A DNA stretch of 64,000 nucleotides from Methanobrevibacter thaueri. GTDB taxonomy: Archaea > Methanobacteriota > Methanobacteria > Methanobacteriales > Methanobacteriaceae. The position numbers were made by a program, and so were the translations under genes. Location: NCBI RefSeq assembly GCF_003111625.1, contig NZ_MZGS01000016.1, positions 62,001-126,000 of the forward strand, given 5' to 3'. This document shows positions 54,271 to 63,960 of the stretch, piece after piece. Within the stretch, counting starts at the first letter, position 1; each line of letters starts with the position of its first letter. The notes under the pieces are model-generated. The model saw only the letters and a program-made list of their open reading frames with translations. It did not search any database and was not told the DNA's origin.

Positions 54271-54558
54271 TTATTCTTCTTTACCTTGTCCTCTCCAGTA
54301 ACCAAAGAAGTAACCAATAATGATTGCTCCGATAGCTGCTTGAAGAGCAAATAATAAACTTTCTATTTCACCACTAGGTGGTTCCCATATTGATGAAAAC
54401 CAAGGTTCATAATGGGACGCTTCAATTTGTTCACTTGCTGCATCGTCAGATCCACCAAAGTATCCATCATCTTCGCCATGACCACTAAACATGATTAATG
54501 GTGCAATAAATATAATTATGCAAACAACTGCTAAAATTATTAATGTTGATGTTTTCAT
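54271..54558 (-). CDS. cbiN: CbiN-like accessory subunit
   Basis: The 95-aa protein has two membrane helices (MKTSTLIILAVVCIIIFIAP and ALQAAIGAIIIGYFFGYWRG) around a Glu/Asp/Gly-rich outer loop, as in CbiN. In bacterial systems CbiN helps load metal into CbiM. Position between cbiM and cbiQ fits. Confidence 0.88.
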   Translation of the reverse strand: MKTSTLIILAVVCIIIFIAPLIMFSGHGEDDGYFGGSDDAASEQIEASHYEPWFSSIWEPPSGEIESLLFALQAAIGAIIIGYFFGYWRGQGKEE

Positions 54559-54567
54559 TTAATCACC

Positions 54568-55233
54568 TTATGCTTCATTAGGAGCTAAAGCGCCTAATTT
54601 ATCTAATAATTTTGGTTTGTAAGCTTTTAATCTGTCCCAGATAATAACTGTTAAGATACCTTCACCAATTGCTAATGGCACTTGAGTAACTGCAAAGATT
54701 GTTAAGAAAGCAGTTAATGCTGCACCGAAAGTAGGAGCAGGGAATGCGAAAGCTAATTGGAATGAAGTAGCTACGTAAGTTAATAAGTCACCTAAGAATG
54801 CTGCAAAGAATATTGCAATTGTTGATGATATATTAGCTTTGGTTAATCCTTTGTATACAAGCCATGCAACTAATGGTCCAACAATACCCATAGAGAATAT
54901 GTTTGCACCTAATGTAGTTAATCCACCGTGAGCAAGTAATAATGCTTGGAAAATAAGTACAATAGTAGCTAATACTGCAGTTACTGCAGGACCAAATAAT
55001 GCTGCACCTAATCCGTTACCACAAGGGTGTGAACAGCTTCCAGTAACGGAAGGTAATTTCAAAGAAGATAAGACGAACATGAATGCTCCACTTACAGCAA
55101 GTAAAGCTTTGGATTCAGGAGTTTCGTCTACAATTTTTTTAATTTGATATAAACCAAATGCAACGACGATGATTGATATGACAAACCATATAATACACCA
55201 GTTCAATGGTAAATATCCTTCCATAATATGCAT
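54568..55233 (-). CDS. cbiM: Cobalt/nickel ECF substrate-binding subunit
   Basis: The 221-aa membrane protein begins MHIMEGYLP, the CbiM/NikM N-terminus whose His2 binds metal, and contains the [20 protein letters not shown] loop with the other ligands. Seven membrane helices expected. First gene of cbiMNQO; divergent from pyrF, sharing a 198-bp control region. Confidence 0.94.
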   Translation of the reverse strand: MHIMEGYLPLNWCIIWFVISIIVVAFGLYQIKKIVDETPESKALLAVSGAFMFVLSSLKLPSVTGSCSHPCGNGLGAALFGPAVTAVLATIVLIFQALLLAHGGLTTLGANIFSMGIVGPLVAWLVYKGLTKANISSTIAIFFAAFLGDLLTYVATSFQLAFAFPAPTFGAALTAFLTIFAVTQVPLAIGEGILTVIIWDRLKAYKPKLLDKLGALAPNEA

Positions 55234-55363
55234 AAATTATTTCCTCCAAATTATATCAAAATGATTTGATAAATCTCTCAATAAAAATTTAAAATATATT
55301 TAAAAATTTATAAAGTTTTATTGATAATATTATTATATAACTTATTACATATAAATGTATAGG

Positions 55364-55396
55364 AAAAAGTAATACTTTTTAATTAGGCATACCTAA
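55364..55396. promoter_or_regulatory. Palindromes in the cbiM-pyrF control region
   Basis: AAAAAGTAATACTTTTT (55364-55380) is an odd perfect palindrome containing the AAGTAATACTT box, the reverse complement of the metal-ATPase motif. Next to it TTAGGCATACCTAA (55383-55396) has TTAGG/CCTAA arms like DtxR-family metal repressor sites and abuts the pyrF TATA region (about 55397-55404). Both are consistent with metal control of cbiMNQO. Confidence 0.5.
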
Positions 55397-55431
55397 AAAT
55401 TTATCAAATTATTTAGCTAAATAGGGATAAA

Positions 55432-56079
55432 ATGAACATAAAAAACAATATTATCTTAGCACTTGACGTGATGAGTGAAAAGGAAGCAATTGAAATATGT
55501 GACTCCATAAAAGATTACATCGACACCATCAAAATAGGCTACCCTTTGGCACTTGCTGAAGGCCTTGAGATAATCAACAAGCTCAAGGACAAATTCGGAT
55601 TTAAAGTGATATGTGACTTCAAGGTAGCCGATATCGATGCAACTAACGAGAAGATATGTGACGAAACATTCAAGGCAGGGGCAGATGCAATAATATGCCA
55701 CGGATTTGTAGGATCAGACAGCGTCAAAGCATGCCTGGACATGGCAAACAAGCATGGAAAAGAATTATTCCTATTAACTGAAATGTCACATCCTGGAGCC
55801 AAAATGTTCCTGCAAAAGAATGCAGATGCAATAGCCGAAATGGGAGTTGACATGGGCATTACAAACTATGTCGCACCAGCCACAAGACTGGATCGCTTAT
55901 CTGATATAAGAAAAATTGTTGGAAATGATGCATACATAATCTCCCCGGGAGTTGGAAAACAAGGCGGAGACGCTAAAAAAACCCTTGAATACTCAAATGC
56001 AATAATTGTGGGAAGAAGCATATACGAAGCGGACAATCCTAAAATTGCTTGCGAAAACATAATCAAATCAACAAAATAA
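55432..56079 (+). CDS. pyrF: Orotidine 5'-phosphate decarboxylase
   Basis: The 215-aa barrel has NIILALDVMSEKEA and the catalytic CDFKVADIDATN (Asp-Lys-x-x-Asp), plus ISPGVGKQGGD phosphate binding. It makes UMP from OMP. TATA at about 30 bases upstream and no strong ribosome binding site. Followed by a small membrane-protein gene. Confidence 0.95.
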   Translation: MNIKNNIILALDVMSEKEAIEICDSIKDYIDTIKIGYPLALAEGLEIINKLKDKFGFKVICDFKVADIDATNEKICDETFKAGADAIICHGFVGSDSVKACLDMANKHGKELFLLTEMSHPGAKMFLQKNADAIAEMGVDMGITNYVAPATRLDRLSDIRKIVGNDAYIISPGVGKQGGDAKKTLEYSNAIIVGRSIYEADNPKIACENIIKSTK

Positions 56080-56164
56080 GGTAAAATTATTTTAACTAAT
56101 AAAAACAAATATATCATTGTTCTTAAGAACCTTAAATAAAAATAGTTAAATGGAGGTGAAAAAT

Positions 56165-56407
56165 ATGGCAAATGAAGTAACCAAAATGATTATGGAAACC
56201 ATATTAGCATTAATCACCACAGCATTCGCATTCGTTGCTGGTGAAGCATGGAACAGTGCAATCCAAGCATTCATTGAATCATTCATCGGTGCTGGAGATG
56301 CTATTCCTAGTTTATTCATATACGCTATTATCGTAACCGTCATTGCAGTAATCGTAACTGTACTCATCGCTAGAGTAGCCGGTAAAATGGGCGTAGAAAC
56401 AGAATAA
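56165..56407 (+). CDS. DUF5654-like small membrane protein
   Basis: The 80-aa protein starts MANEVTKMIMETILALITTA and has two membrane helices (ILALITTAFAFVAGEAWNSA and LFIYAIIVTVIAVIVTVLIA). AAATGGAGGTGAAAAAT precedes the ATG, an unusually strong site suggesting high expression. Family common in methanogens with no known role. Ends at a hairpin terminator. Confidence 0.78.
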   Translation: MANEVTKMIMETILALITTAFAFVAGEAWNSAIQAFIESFIGAGDAIPSLFIYAIIVTVIAVIVTVLIARVAGKMGVETE

Positions 56408-56419
56408 ACAAAAAACAAT

Positions 56420-56456
56420 AAAGGAATTACTTAATTCCTTTTAATTTCTTTTTTTT
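56420..56456. terminator. Hairpin with T-run between convergent genes
   Basis: AAAGGAATT (56420-56428) and AATTCCTTT (56433-56441) form a perfect 9-bp stem with a 4-base loop, followed by a T-rich run (56444-56456). It separates convergent genes and could end transcription from both sides. Confidence 0.65.
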
Positions 56457-56982
56457 AATTGACTTTTTCAAAAATCATTCCTGCAATTACATAGGATAAT
56501 TCAAACAACAGGAAACAGACAAATATCCAAATGTTGAATACCCCACAGATTGCAAGAGCAAAAATTACAACTTTCATCACAAACCTATATTCAAAAAACA
56601 GATTTAAAAACTTATTATCAGTGATTTTGGATATCATTTCATGACCAATCTCATCAGACAAAGCAGCCAAAATACAAATTAGCAAAATCACCAGATTCAA
56701 TTCTGGAATTCCTATTGCAATAGAAATGATTGCAAATACGATTAATGTGATTATATGATGAATTCCATCAACCTTCAGGGCCAGGAAATTGCCTATTAAA
56801 ATTGCCAGGAAGATGTAAGCCGCTTCAGCATTATAAACTGTTGCAACAGCAGAGGTTATTGCACATAAAACTCCTACAACACTGGCAAGCTGTAAATTAT
56901 TGTTAATATCCATCAGGTCATCGGAATACTTCATGAAAAATCCTGAAAATATGAATAATATCGCTAAAATAATGTAACTCAA
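56455..56982 (-). CDS. Polytopic membrane protein, unrecognised
   Basis: The 175-aa protein has about six hydrophobic helices with few charged residues (SYIILAILFIFSGFFMKYSDDLMD ...). A short KYSDDLMDINNN loop resembles a prenyl- or CDP-alcohol-handling protein only vaguely. No family call. Starts directly after the deoxyhypusine synthase stop, so co-transcribed. Confidence 0.6.
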   Translation of the reverse strand: MSYIILAILFIFSGFFMKYSDDLMDINNNLQLASVVGVLCAITSAVATVYNAEAAYIFLAILIGNFLALKVDGIHHIITLIVFAIISIAIGIPELNLVILLICILAALSDEIGHEMISKITDNKFLNLFFEYRFVMKVVIFALAICGVFNIWIFVCFLLFELSYVIAGMIFEKVN

Positions 56983-57906
56983 CTAATCACCACTTATCTT
57001 ATCCAAAGCAGCTGCATAGATTAATGGGAAAATAACAGTTACGTCCCCAACGACACTTGCAAGACTGGATCCGCATTTAGCTTTTGCCCATGATTTGGCC
57101 TCTTCCAGAGGAGCGCCACCTAAACTGCCTGCCTCAGGCCTGTCCATGGTAATCTGAATGGCAGCATCCAATCCTCCCTTGATAACATTGGAAGCTAGAG
57201 TGTAATGTTTAGTCAGACCGCCTCCCAATAGCACTGCGCCAACCTTTTCAGATTCAAAGACAATGTCTGAGAGGTAATGCATATCCGCCACGGCGTCAAC
57301 AACAAAATCATGATCCTGGCTAAAAATCCATAACTGAAGACCCATCATTGAATCAATTAGTCCAGGTGCGAATATTGGAATGTTGTTCCTTGCGGCTGTT
57401 GCCACGAATGAATTTTCATCATCCACCAAAAGGCCAATCTCATAAAGCAGTTCCTGAATGGAAACAACCTGCTTTTTGGATGAGATTTTTTCAAATATTT
57501 CGGTTATTTCACTTTCAAAGATTGTAAAATCATCAGACCCGACATTGATATCAGCAATTCTGCCTATTCCCTCTTCGTTTAGCTCTTCATCGTCTTTTCC
57601 TTCATGGCGATAATGAGCTCCGCCGAACGCCTCGACAAGGTCATGGGTAATGTTTGCACCACTGGAAATAATCAGGTCAACATGTCCCTCATTAATCATT
57701 TTGGTTACGATGTTTCTCATTCCGCCAGGTATCAACGGCCCTCCAAGACTCATGAAAACACTCATGTCCTCATCCTGAATCATCTCAGCCAGTATATTGC
57801 ATGCTCTCGCTACTCTGCCCGCTCCTAAAACACCTGAATCGTCGAATTGATTTATCAAATCAATTATCTTCATACTGTTATCTACATCAATCTGATTTAC
57901 TTTCAT
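56983..57906 (-). CDS. dys: Deoxyhypusine synthase
   Basis: The 307-aa enzyme moves the aminobutyl group of spermidine to aIF5A. It has FMSLGGPLIPGGMRNIV, SSGANITHD, and the active-site region GGGLTKHY with SWAKAK, which aligns with the SWGK catalytic Lys. Intact. aIF5A itself is not in the window. Confidence 0.92.
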   Translation of the reverse strand: MKVNQIDVDNSMKIIDLINQFDDSGVLGAGRVARACNILAEMIQDEDMSVFMSLGGPLIPGGMRNIVTKMINEGHVDLIISSGANITHDLVEAFGGAHYRHEGKDDEELNEEGIGRIADINVGSDDFTIFESEITEIFEKISSKKQVVSIQELLYEIGLLVDDENSFVATAARNNIPIFAPGLIDSMMGLQLWIFSQDHDFVVDAVADMHYLSDIVFESEKVGAVLLGGGLTKHYTLASNVIKGGLDAAIQITMDRPEAGSLGGAPLEEAKSWAKAKCGSSLASVVGDVTVIFPLIYAAALDKISGD

Positions 57907-57921
57907 TAAATCACTTAAAAA

Positions 57922-58824
57922 TTAATTGGTAATAATTGGGAATTCCTTTAGATTGGTAATGCTGTCAAGCAAATCTGTTCTTGTGACTATTCCAAGCAAT
58001 GTTTGATTGTTGTCTGCAACTATCAGCCTTGAAATGGATTTCTTAAGCATTATATCGATTGCATTGGCAATTTTCAAATCCTCATTTACTATGACAACGT
58101 TTGTGGACATCAATTCACCAACTTTCTTATCCTCATTGTCATTAGCTATTGAATTTACAAGATCAGTCAGGGTGAATACTCCTATCACTTTTCCATCCTT
58201 TATTACAGGAGCCCCATCTATTTCATTATCGACCAGTTTCCTTGCTGCTTCCTTAACTGAACAGTCAACTTTAAATGACACAACATCACGGCTTGCAATG
58301 TCCCCAACAGTCTGTTTAGGAATGCTTCTAATGGTATGGGTGTCGACTAGCAGGATATTGTCCATGTCATCTCTACCTACAATTATTCCGGTCACTCCCA
58401 AATTGTTAACCGGAGTAGGACCTATCCTTATGGTATCTCCTAAATTCAAATCTTTAATGCTGCCCAATACCTTGATTGCAGCCTCACATTCACCAGGTTG
58501 TGGCACACTTGTAAACTCTATCTTTGCAACGGAAATGTCCTCTACCTTTTGGCCGTTCTTATAGATAGGCACAATTGAATCATTATCTGAAACATTGATG
58601 TTCAATGCGTGATACGCTTCAATTGTTGGTTTATATCCTCCCCTAGGCCCAGGCACTCCCTTAACCAAACCTAAGCTTCTTAAGGATTGCATCTGGTTAC
58701 GTATTGTTCCAGGGTTCCTATTCATAACCTCAGCAATGTCCTCTCCCTTAATTGATTTGCCGTTAGAGGATTGATATAAATTAATCAATGTTTGTAAAAT
58801 TTCCTTTTGAACAGATGTTAACAT
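57922..58824 (-). CDS. HTH and twin CBS domain regulator
   Basis: The 300-aa protein has an N-terminal winged helix (about 1-70; IKGEDIAEVMNRNPGTIRNQ), a central beta domain (about 75-165) and two CBS domains (about 175-295; DVVSFKVDCSVKEAARKLVD and NVVIVNEDLKIANAIDIML). CBS pairs usually sense adenosyl ligands, so it may link energy or SAM status to transcription. Target unknown; it is upstream of the deoxyhypusine synthase gene. Confidence 0.85.
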   Translation of the reverse strand: MLTSVQKEILQTLINLYQSSNGKSIKGEDIAEVMNRNPGTIRNQMQSLRSLGLVKGVPGPRGGYKPTIEAYHALNINVSDNDSIVPIYKNGQKVEDISVAKIEFTSVPQPGECEAAIKVLGSIKDLNLGDTIRIGPTPVNNLGVTGIIVGRDDMDNILLVDTHTIRSIPKQTVGDIASRDVVSFKVDCSVKEAARKLVDNEIDGAPVIKDGKVIGVFTLTDLVNSIANDNEDKKVGELMSTNVVIVNEDLKIANAIDIMLKKSISRLIVADNNQTLLGIVTRTDLLDSITNLKEFPIITN

Positions 58825-58937
58825 GTTATCCCCTTCGAATAATGTAATATTATTATCTTTGTCAAATATGATTTATAAAGATAATGATAAATAATGATAA
58901 TTATAAAATTTTAAAAAAAAGAGAAAATGAAATGATT

Positions 58938-59927
58938 TTATTCAATGAGCTGTTTTAAATCATTTCTAATGATTGAAGTTGCGTCAAAGCCCTTGATTGC
59001 ATCAACCATCTCAGGGAACTTTGCTTTAGGGATTAAAACGTTGATTTGTGAGAAATCAGACCCTGGAGTGATTGTAGGCTCGTCAGCACATAGCTTATTG
59101 TCAATCAGGTAATTGGAAACCTCTTCAATCTTGGTGTTTGCAATATTGAACTTGACGTCAAAGTATTTCTTGGCTGTGATTGCTCCCAACAGCTGCTCAT
59201 AAATCATTTGAGCCTTGTCTAACTTTTCACCTGTACAGCTAACACCAGCATAAAGGCCCGCTGAAGAGTGAAGGATTGTTTCGATTTCCTTTAATCCTGC
59301 CTTTCTGAGGCTGCTTCCAGTTTGGGTATTGTCAACAATCAAATCCGCACCCTTTGCAATGTAAACCTCGGTTGCGCCGTCGGAGTTGATGACCTGAACC
59401 ATCTCATTATCCCCATCGGTCAGACCTCTGACCTGGACAAAAGGAACTGCATCACCATAAATTTCCTGATAAGCTTCATTTTCCATGATGAATTTACGGG
59501 TTAGGTTAGGATACTCTGTGAAGCATAAGATTGGAGTTTTTCTATCCTTGTTTGCTCTGAATAAGTCTGATAAATTATTGTATGGAGAATCCTTAGGAAC
59601 TGCAACTATCAAACGGGTCTTACCATAATCAAGATCACCAATTTTAACGGTGTTTGTTTCCCTCAATACAGATTCCTCTTTAATCCAATCCTCACCAACA
59701 ATAGCGATGTCAATTATTCCCCTGTTCAATTCGACGGGAGTTGACTGTGGACGGGTTAAGAAAGCAATGATTTCCTCATCATTTAGGATTTCTATCTCAT
59801 AGGATTCATCGCCAGGCTCATAGCCTTTAACCTCGTAACCGGCATCAACAAAGAGTTGGTAAGTGTTGCCTCTTTTTACGTTATTTAAACTTCCCTTTGG
59901 AAGTCCTAAAATTATTTTATCGTTCAT
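58938..59927 (-). CDS. hisG: ATP phosphoribosyltransferase, long form
   Basis: The 329-aa protein starts [14 protein letters not shown] and carries [14 protein letters not shown], a diverged PRPP-binding region ([21 protein letters not shown]) and a C-terminal ~75-residue domain like the histidine-binding regulatory domain of long HisG. It catalyses the first step of histidine synthesis. The start ATG 59927 follows AGGTAGT. It is diverged enough that a related phosphoribosyltransferase role is possible. Confidence 0.8.
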   Translation of the reverse strand: MNDKIILGLPKGSLNNVKRGNTYQLFVDAGYEVKGYEPGDESYEIEILNDEEIIAFLTRPQSTPVELNRGIIDIAIVGEDWIKEESVLRETNTVKIGDLDYGKTRLIVAVPKDSPYNNLSDLFRANKDRKTPILCFTEYPNLTRKFIMENEAYQEIYGDAVPFVQVRGLTDGDNEMVQVINSDGATEVYIAKGADLIVDNTQTGSSLRKAGLKEIETILHSSAGLYAGVSCTGEKLDKAQMIYEQLLGAITAKKYFDVKFNIANTKIEEVSNYLIDNKLCADEPTITPGSDFSQINVLIPKAKFPEMVDAIKGFDATSIIRNDLKQLIE

Positions 59928-59992
59928 ATTACTACCTAAAATAAGATTATTCATTAAAATATATAATAGTTTTGATGAAAAAAAAGAAAAAA

Positions 59993-62041
59993 TCAGTTGT
60001 GATATGGCTCACAACTTTGCCTATCCAATGCATGTTTGTGGACATGCATATGCTTTACCCCATTATCGGTTTGTATTTCATCAATGATTTTAACACCATC
60101 ATGGGAATGTGAATGTTCTCCGTCATTGTGGAAATGATAATGTGAGTGTTCGACATTTTCGGAGTCAATCTTCTTGATTGAATCGTCAAAACGCCTGTCA
60201 TACAGCAATGCCGCATTCAAAACGACAAGGCATGAGCCTGCATTGTGAACAATTGCTCCTGTAACAGGATTCAACAATCCTAAAACAGAACAGACAATGG
60301 CCACTGCATTGATAGTCATTGAAATGGCAATATTTGCCTTAATAGTAAATAATGTTGAATTTGAGAGTTTCTTGAGATATGGGATTTTGCCTATATCGTC
60401 ACCCAAAAGCGCAATGTCAGCCGCCTCGATTGCAACGTCACTTCCAACGGATCCCATTGCAACACTTACATCAGCGGTCTTGAGTGCAGGCGCATCATTT
60501 ACGCCGTCCCCTATCATACAAACTTTTTTGCCTTCGCTTTTAAGCTTTTCAATCCAGTCAAGCTTTTGTTGAGGAAGGAGGTTTCCATAAACCTTACCTA
60601 TTCCCACCTGTGAAGCGAAGTAATTAGCAGTTTCTGTGTTATCTCCTGTGAGCAATATAGTCTCAGTTCCCAATTCATGCAAGTTTTCAATCATGCCTTT
60701 GGAATCTTCACGTATCACATCAGATAACCCAATCAATCCAACAACCTCGCCGTTTAATGCAACGAGTATTGAAGCTTTTCCTTCGTTTTTTAGCTGGTCT
60801 AAATAACTATCGACATTGACATCAATATCATTTTCGATTAAGAATTTGGAGTTTCCTGCATATATGGTACCATAAGAGTTATTGCATGTAACCCCTTTGC
60901 CGGGATACATTTCAAAATCTTTTGGCTCTTCAATGTCAATTTCAGCTTCTTTTGCATTATTAACAACAGCTTTAGCCAATGGATGTTCGCTTAACTTTTC
61001 ACATGAGGCAGTGAGTTTAAGCAAATCCAAATCGGATAAATCCTCTTTCAAAGAGATAACATCAGAAACTTCTAGATTACCGTAAGTTAAAGTACCTGTC
61101 TTATCGAATACCAAAGTATTTAAAGCACCCAAGGTCTCCAGTGCCTCACCTGATTTAATCAATACACCATATTTTGTTGCCTGACCAATAGCAGCCATAA
61201 TGGCTGTAGGAGTAGCAAGAATCAATGCACATGGACAGAACACAACCAAAACGGTTACTCCTCTTTCGATATTGCCTGTAACCAACCATGCCACGATAGC
61301 AATTATCAATGCAACAGGAACCAGCCATGTCGCCCATTTATCAGCGATTCTTTGAGTTGGAGCCTGCTTTTCATCAGCTGCCTTAACAAGATCAATCAGC
61401 TTTTGAAGTGATGAGTTCTCACCAAGACTTGTTGCCCTGATGTCAATTGCACCATACATGTTCATGGTTCCACAGAACACCTCATCTCCAACCCCCTTAT
61501 CAATAGGAAGAGATTCACCAGTCATGATTGATTGGTCAAGTGATGAGGTACCGTTTATTATCTCACCGTCGACAGGTACGCTTTCACCAGGAAGTATCCT
61601 TAATGTATCACCAATCTTAATTTCATCGACAGGCACAACTTCCTCAACTCCATCAACAATTCTTCTTCCGGTTTGTGGAGTTAAATTGATGAGGTTTCTC
61701 AAACCTTTCTTAGCTCTTTCCACTGTCCAATCTTCTAAAAGAGCTCCTAACGCCATAATCCAAGCAACTTCACCTGCAGCAAATATCTCACCGATTAAAA
61801 GTGATGCAACCATAGCTATTGCAATCAATAATGCAGATGAAATCCATTTTTCACGTATCAATCTGGTCATCGCCAGGAGCAACATTGGAATACCACTGAT
61901 TATTACTGTTCCCCAAGCGGGGTTCAAGTAAATCGGTGTGTCAATTCCAAAAATCATAAAAATAACTGCTATTAATAGGAATATTCCTGAAATAATGGTC
62001 ATCTTTAGACCAAATAGGAAATCAGTTATTTCATCAATCAC
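59993..62041 (-). CDS. P1B-type heavy-metal ATPase with His-rich tail
   Basis: The ~682-aa pump has the actuator TGESLP, CPC in [13 protein letters not shown] (about 268), phosphorylated Asp313 in [13 protein letters not shown], and the hinge [11 protein letters not shown]. There is no N-terminal metal-binding domain; instead the C-terminus is His-rich ([22 protein letters not shown]). The last helix pair has [12 protein letters not shown]. Zinc, cobalt, nickel or copper are possible cargos. I choose GTG at 62041, with GAGGTG six bases before it. Three operator-like repeats lie upstream. Confidence 0.88.
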   Translation of the reverse strand: MIDEITDFLFGLKMTIISGIFLLIAVIFMIFGIDTPIYLNPAWGTVIISGIPMLLLAMTRLIREKWISSALLIAIAMVASLLIGEIFAAGEVAWIMALGALLEDWTVERAKKGLRNLINLTPQTGRRIVDGVEEVVPVDEIKIGDTLRILPGESVPVDGEIINGTSSLDQSIMTGESLPIDKGVGDEVFCGTMNMYGAIDIRATSLGENSSLQKLIDLVKAADEKQAPTQRIADKWATWLVPVALIIAIVAWLVTGNIERGVTVLVVFCPCALILATPTAIMAAIGQATKYGVLIKSGEALETLGALNTLVFDKTGTLTYGNLEVSDVISLKEDLSDLDLLKLTASCEKLSEHPLAKAVVNNAKEAEIDIEEPKDFEMYPGKGVTCNNSYGTIYAGNSKFLIENDIDVNVDSYLDQLKNEGKASILVALNGEVVGLIGLSDVIREDSKGMIENLHELGTETILLTGDNTETANYFASQVGIGKVYGNLLPQQKLDWIEKLKSEGKKVCMIGDGVNDAPALKTADVSVAMGSVGSDVAIEAADIALLGDDIGKIPYLKKLSNSTLFTIKANIAISMTINAVAIVCSVLGLLNPVTGAIVHNAGSCLVVLNAALLYDRRFDDSIKKIDSENVEHSHYHFHNDGEHSHSHDGVKIIDEIQTDNGVKHMHVHKHALDRQSCEPYHN

Positions 62042-62054
62042 ACAAAACACCTCT

Positions 62055-62290
62055 AAGTATTACTTTTTTTAAATTTATTTAAATACTCAGTATTACTCAA
62101 AAATTTTTTAAGGGCCTCTCCCAAAAATTTTAAAACCCATTAAAAAATTAATTCAGTAAGTACCAACAGCCAAAAAGTATTACTTTTTTTGAGTTCATTT
62201 AAATACTCAGTATTACTATTGATTATTTTAGACTACATAGTATATAAAATTATTACTTTTTTCGAGTTCATTTAAATACTCAGTATTACT
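62055..62290 (-). promoter_or_regulatory. Three copies of a 43-bp promoter/operator repeat
   Basis: Copies at 62055-62097, 62175-62217 and 62248-62290 each hold AAGTATTACTT-like boxes 33 bp apart (box starts 62056/62089, 62176/62209, 62249/62282) flanking an ATTTAAAT TATA box. The copy nearest the ATPase places TATA about 30-40 bases before its start. The second and third copies are nearly identical (GAGTTCATTTAAATACTCAG), suggesting recent duplication of a regulated promoter. A metal-responsive repressor is the likely binder. Confidence 0.7.
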
Positions 62291-62335
62291 TGAGAAAAAA
62301 ATAGTGAAAATTATTTTACAAAAAATGTGAAAAAA

Positions 62336-62611
62336 TCAGTCGGAAAGGATAGTCATGACCTTCCGGGCGTAAACCCTATCCTTTTCCTTTTCATCTTCAG
62401 GCAAGTCAGAAAATGGGATCATTAGCTTATCCCACTTATCCAGCCTATCTTTGACCCTTAAAACAACTTGCTGCTCCTCATCACTCAACTCAACATCTGA
62501 TTTTTCAATGACTTTAAGCAATGAAGACAAATCATCAGATAACACATCCGCCCATTCGCACCATTGAACATGTTCCAATTCCGCCAATTTCTCCAATGTG
62601 TCATCATTCAT
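62336..62611 (-). CDS. RyR-domain protein
   Basis: The 91-aa protein has the RyR-type pattern: LEKLAELEHVQWCEWADVL ... WDKLMIPFSDLPEDEKEKDR then VYARKV. RyR domains occur in ion channels and many prokaryotic proteins and are thought to bind ligands. It starts 9 bases after the radical-SAM gene, same strand, so it is probably part of that cassette. Start at ATG 62611 after GTGATTATT. Confidence 0.75.
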   Translation of the reverse strand: MNDDTLEKLAELEHVQWCEWADVLSDDLSSLLKVIEKSDVELSDEEQQVVLRVKDRLDKWDKLMIPFSDLPEDEKEKDRVYARKVMTILSD

Positions 62612-62620
62612 AATAATCAC

Positions 62621-63748
62621 TTATGGCTTCATTGCCAAATCCATTATGCTGAATGGATCTCCCTCTTTTCTAGGGGCAGGAGCACCCATTCCAAAAGCGG
62701 ATTTGGCGAATTCCTTATTCATTCTCTTTGAAACTTCACCAAAAATCATCTTATATGCTGTGCATTGCGGATCTACAGCCTGTGGAGTCTGATATGCAAC
62801 AATCGCATTGTAAGGACATCCACCCTCACAATATTTAACATATCTGCATTTCTTGCAGTTCTCATCCACATAATCCCTGAATTCCATAAGCTTTGCCCAT
62901 GCATCGGATTGCTTCAAATCGTCAAAGCTTGGGTTTGTGGACACGTTGCCCAAAACATATTCAGGCATTCCGACAAAGCGGTAGCATGGATATATTGAGC
63001 CTTCCGAACCCACCGCCAAGGTGGTTCCAATGCAGTCCGCAAATGTGCATAGGGTTCCTCTTCTTCTAAGTGAGGACTTGCAGATATGGTCTAAATCCAT
63101 AACAGTGAACTTATCCAAATCATATAGATACTTATCCAACCAATCGATGAGCAATTTACCGTGTTCCTCCTGGTCAAGCGCCCAAGGGTCTGCATTATCT
63201 CCTCTAAGTGACGGCAATGCAGCATGAATCTTAAGATTCATCTTTTCACTCTTAAAGAACTCATACAACTCATCTGAAAAATCCTTTGAATAATCGGTAA
63301 CCGTTAAAACAAAATTAATAATCAGTCCCTTATCCTTGGCCAATCTGAACTTGGACATGGTCTTGTCAAAGTAGCCAACACCCCTCTGATAATCGTTTAT
63401 TTCCTTTGGCCCATCAATGCTTGTACTTACAACCACATTGTATTCCAAAAACAGGTCTATCAACTCTTCGGTCAAAAGCCAGATGTTGCTTTGAAGTGAA
63501 AATCCTTCAAGATTGTCCAATGTGGACAGCTTCGCCAATGCTTCCTTATAGAAGTCATATCCTGCGAGCAGCGGCTCTCCACCATGGAATGTGAAATGAA
63601 CCTTATCGTCCCTAAAGTCGCCTAGCCATTCAACAATCTGGTCGATTATTTCCAAATCCATCATTTCCCTTTTATTTTCAGAACCCCAACAGTATTTGCA
63701 GTTTGATGGACAGTTGAGTGTGGGGATAATCATTACATGAAATGTCAT
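62621..63748 (-). CDS. Peptide-modifying radical SAM enzyme (SPASM type)
   Basis: The 375-aa enzyme has the radical-SAM CxxxCxxC (CPSNCKYC, Cys13/17/20), HGGEPLL, and a SPASM-type C-terminal region with several cysteines (CIGTTLAVGSEGSIYPC, CKKCRYVKYCEGGCP). It is like the methanogen enzyme family paired with small Cys-rich peptides (TIGR04083 type, from memory). The small Cys-rich gene 2 bases upstream is the probable substrate. The modification is unknown. Confidence 0.85.
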   Translation of the reverse strand: MTFHVMIIPTLNCPSNCKYCWGSENKREMMDLEIIDQIVEWLGDFRDDKVHFTFHGGEPLLAGYDFYKEALAKLSTLDNLEGFSLQSNIWLLTEELIDLFLEYNVVVSTSIDGPKEINDYQRGVGYFDKTMSKFRLAKDKGLIINFVLTVTDYSKDFSDELYEFFKSEKMNLKIHAALPSLRGDNADPWALDQEEHGKLLIDWLDKYLYDLDKFTVMDLDHICKSSLRRRGTLCTFADCIGTTLAVGSEGSIYPCYRFVGMPEYVLGNVSTNPSFDDLKQSDAWAKLMEFRDYVDENCKKCRYVKYCEGGCPYNAIVAYQTPQAVDPQCTAYKMIFGEVSKRMNKEFAKSAFGMGAPAPRKEGDPFSIMDLAMKP

Positions 63749-63750
63749 AT

Positions 63751-63960
63751 TTAACCGTAAATTTTATTTAATTCGTTTAATAATTGTTTTTTCTCATCAG
63801 GATCCATATTTTCATTTACAAAGAATATGTAACCACAGTTTTCGCATTTTACAGTATCCATTTCTGCGTGGGACCTGTGATTGTCCAGCATTTTCCTGTG
63901 AGCTATCTTATCCTTTGAGCCACATTTCGGACATGGTGCTAATAATTCTTCAAGCTTCAT
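63751..63960 (-). CDS. Cys-rich peptide, probable radical-SAM substrate
   Basis: The 69-aa protein has two CxxCG pairs (Cys10/13 and Cys39/42) and three histidines between them (21, 28, 31), like a zinc ribbon. I recall a family (TIGR04165) of Cys-rich peptides encoded next to this radical-SAM type. AAGGTGAAAAA precedes the ATG. First gene of the peptide/radical-SAM/RyR cassette; a simple zinc-ribbon partner is the alternative. Confidence 0.75.
   Translation of the reverse strand: MKLEELLAPCPKCGSKDKIAHRKMLDNHRSHAEMDTVKCENCGYIFFVNENMDPDEKKQLLNELNKIYG

Noticed and set aside
56983-57906. Deoxyhypusine synthase lacking its catalytic Lys
   Set aside because: On first look SWGK was missing, but SWAKAK occupies the same place and keeps the Lys.
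62055-62290. CRISPR array
   Set aside because: Only three repeats with unequal spacing, each containing a TATA box, and no cas genes nearby; better explained as promoter duplication.
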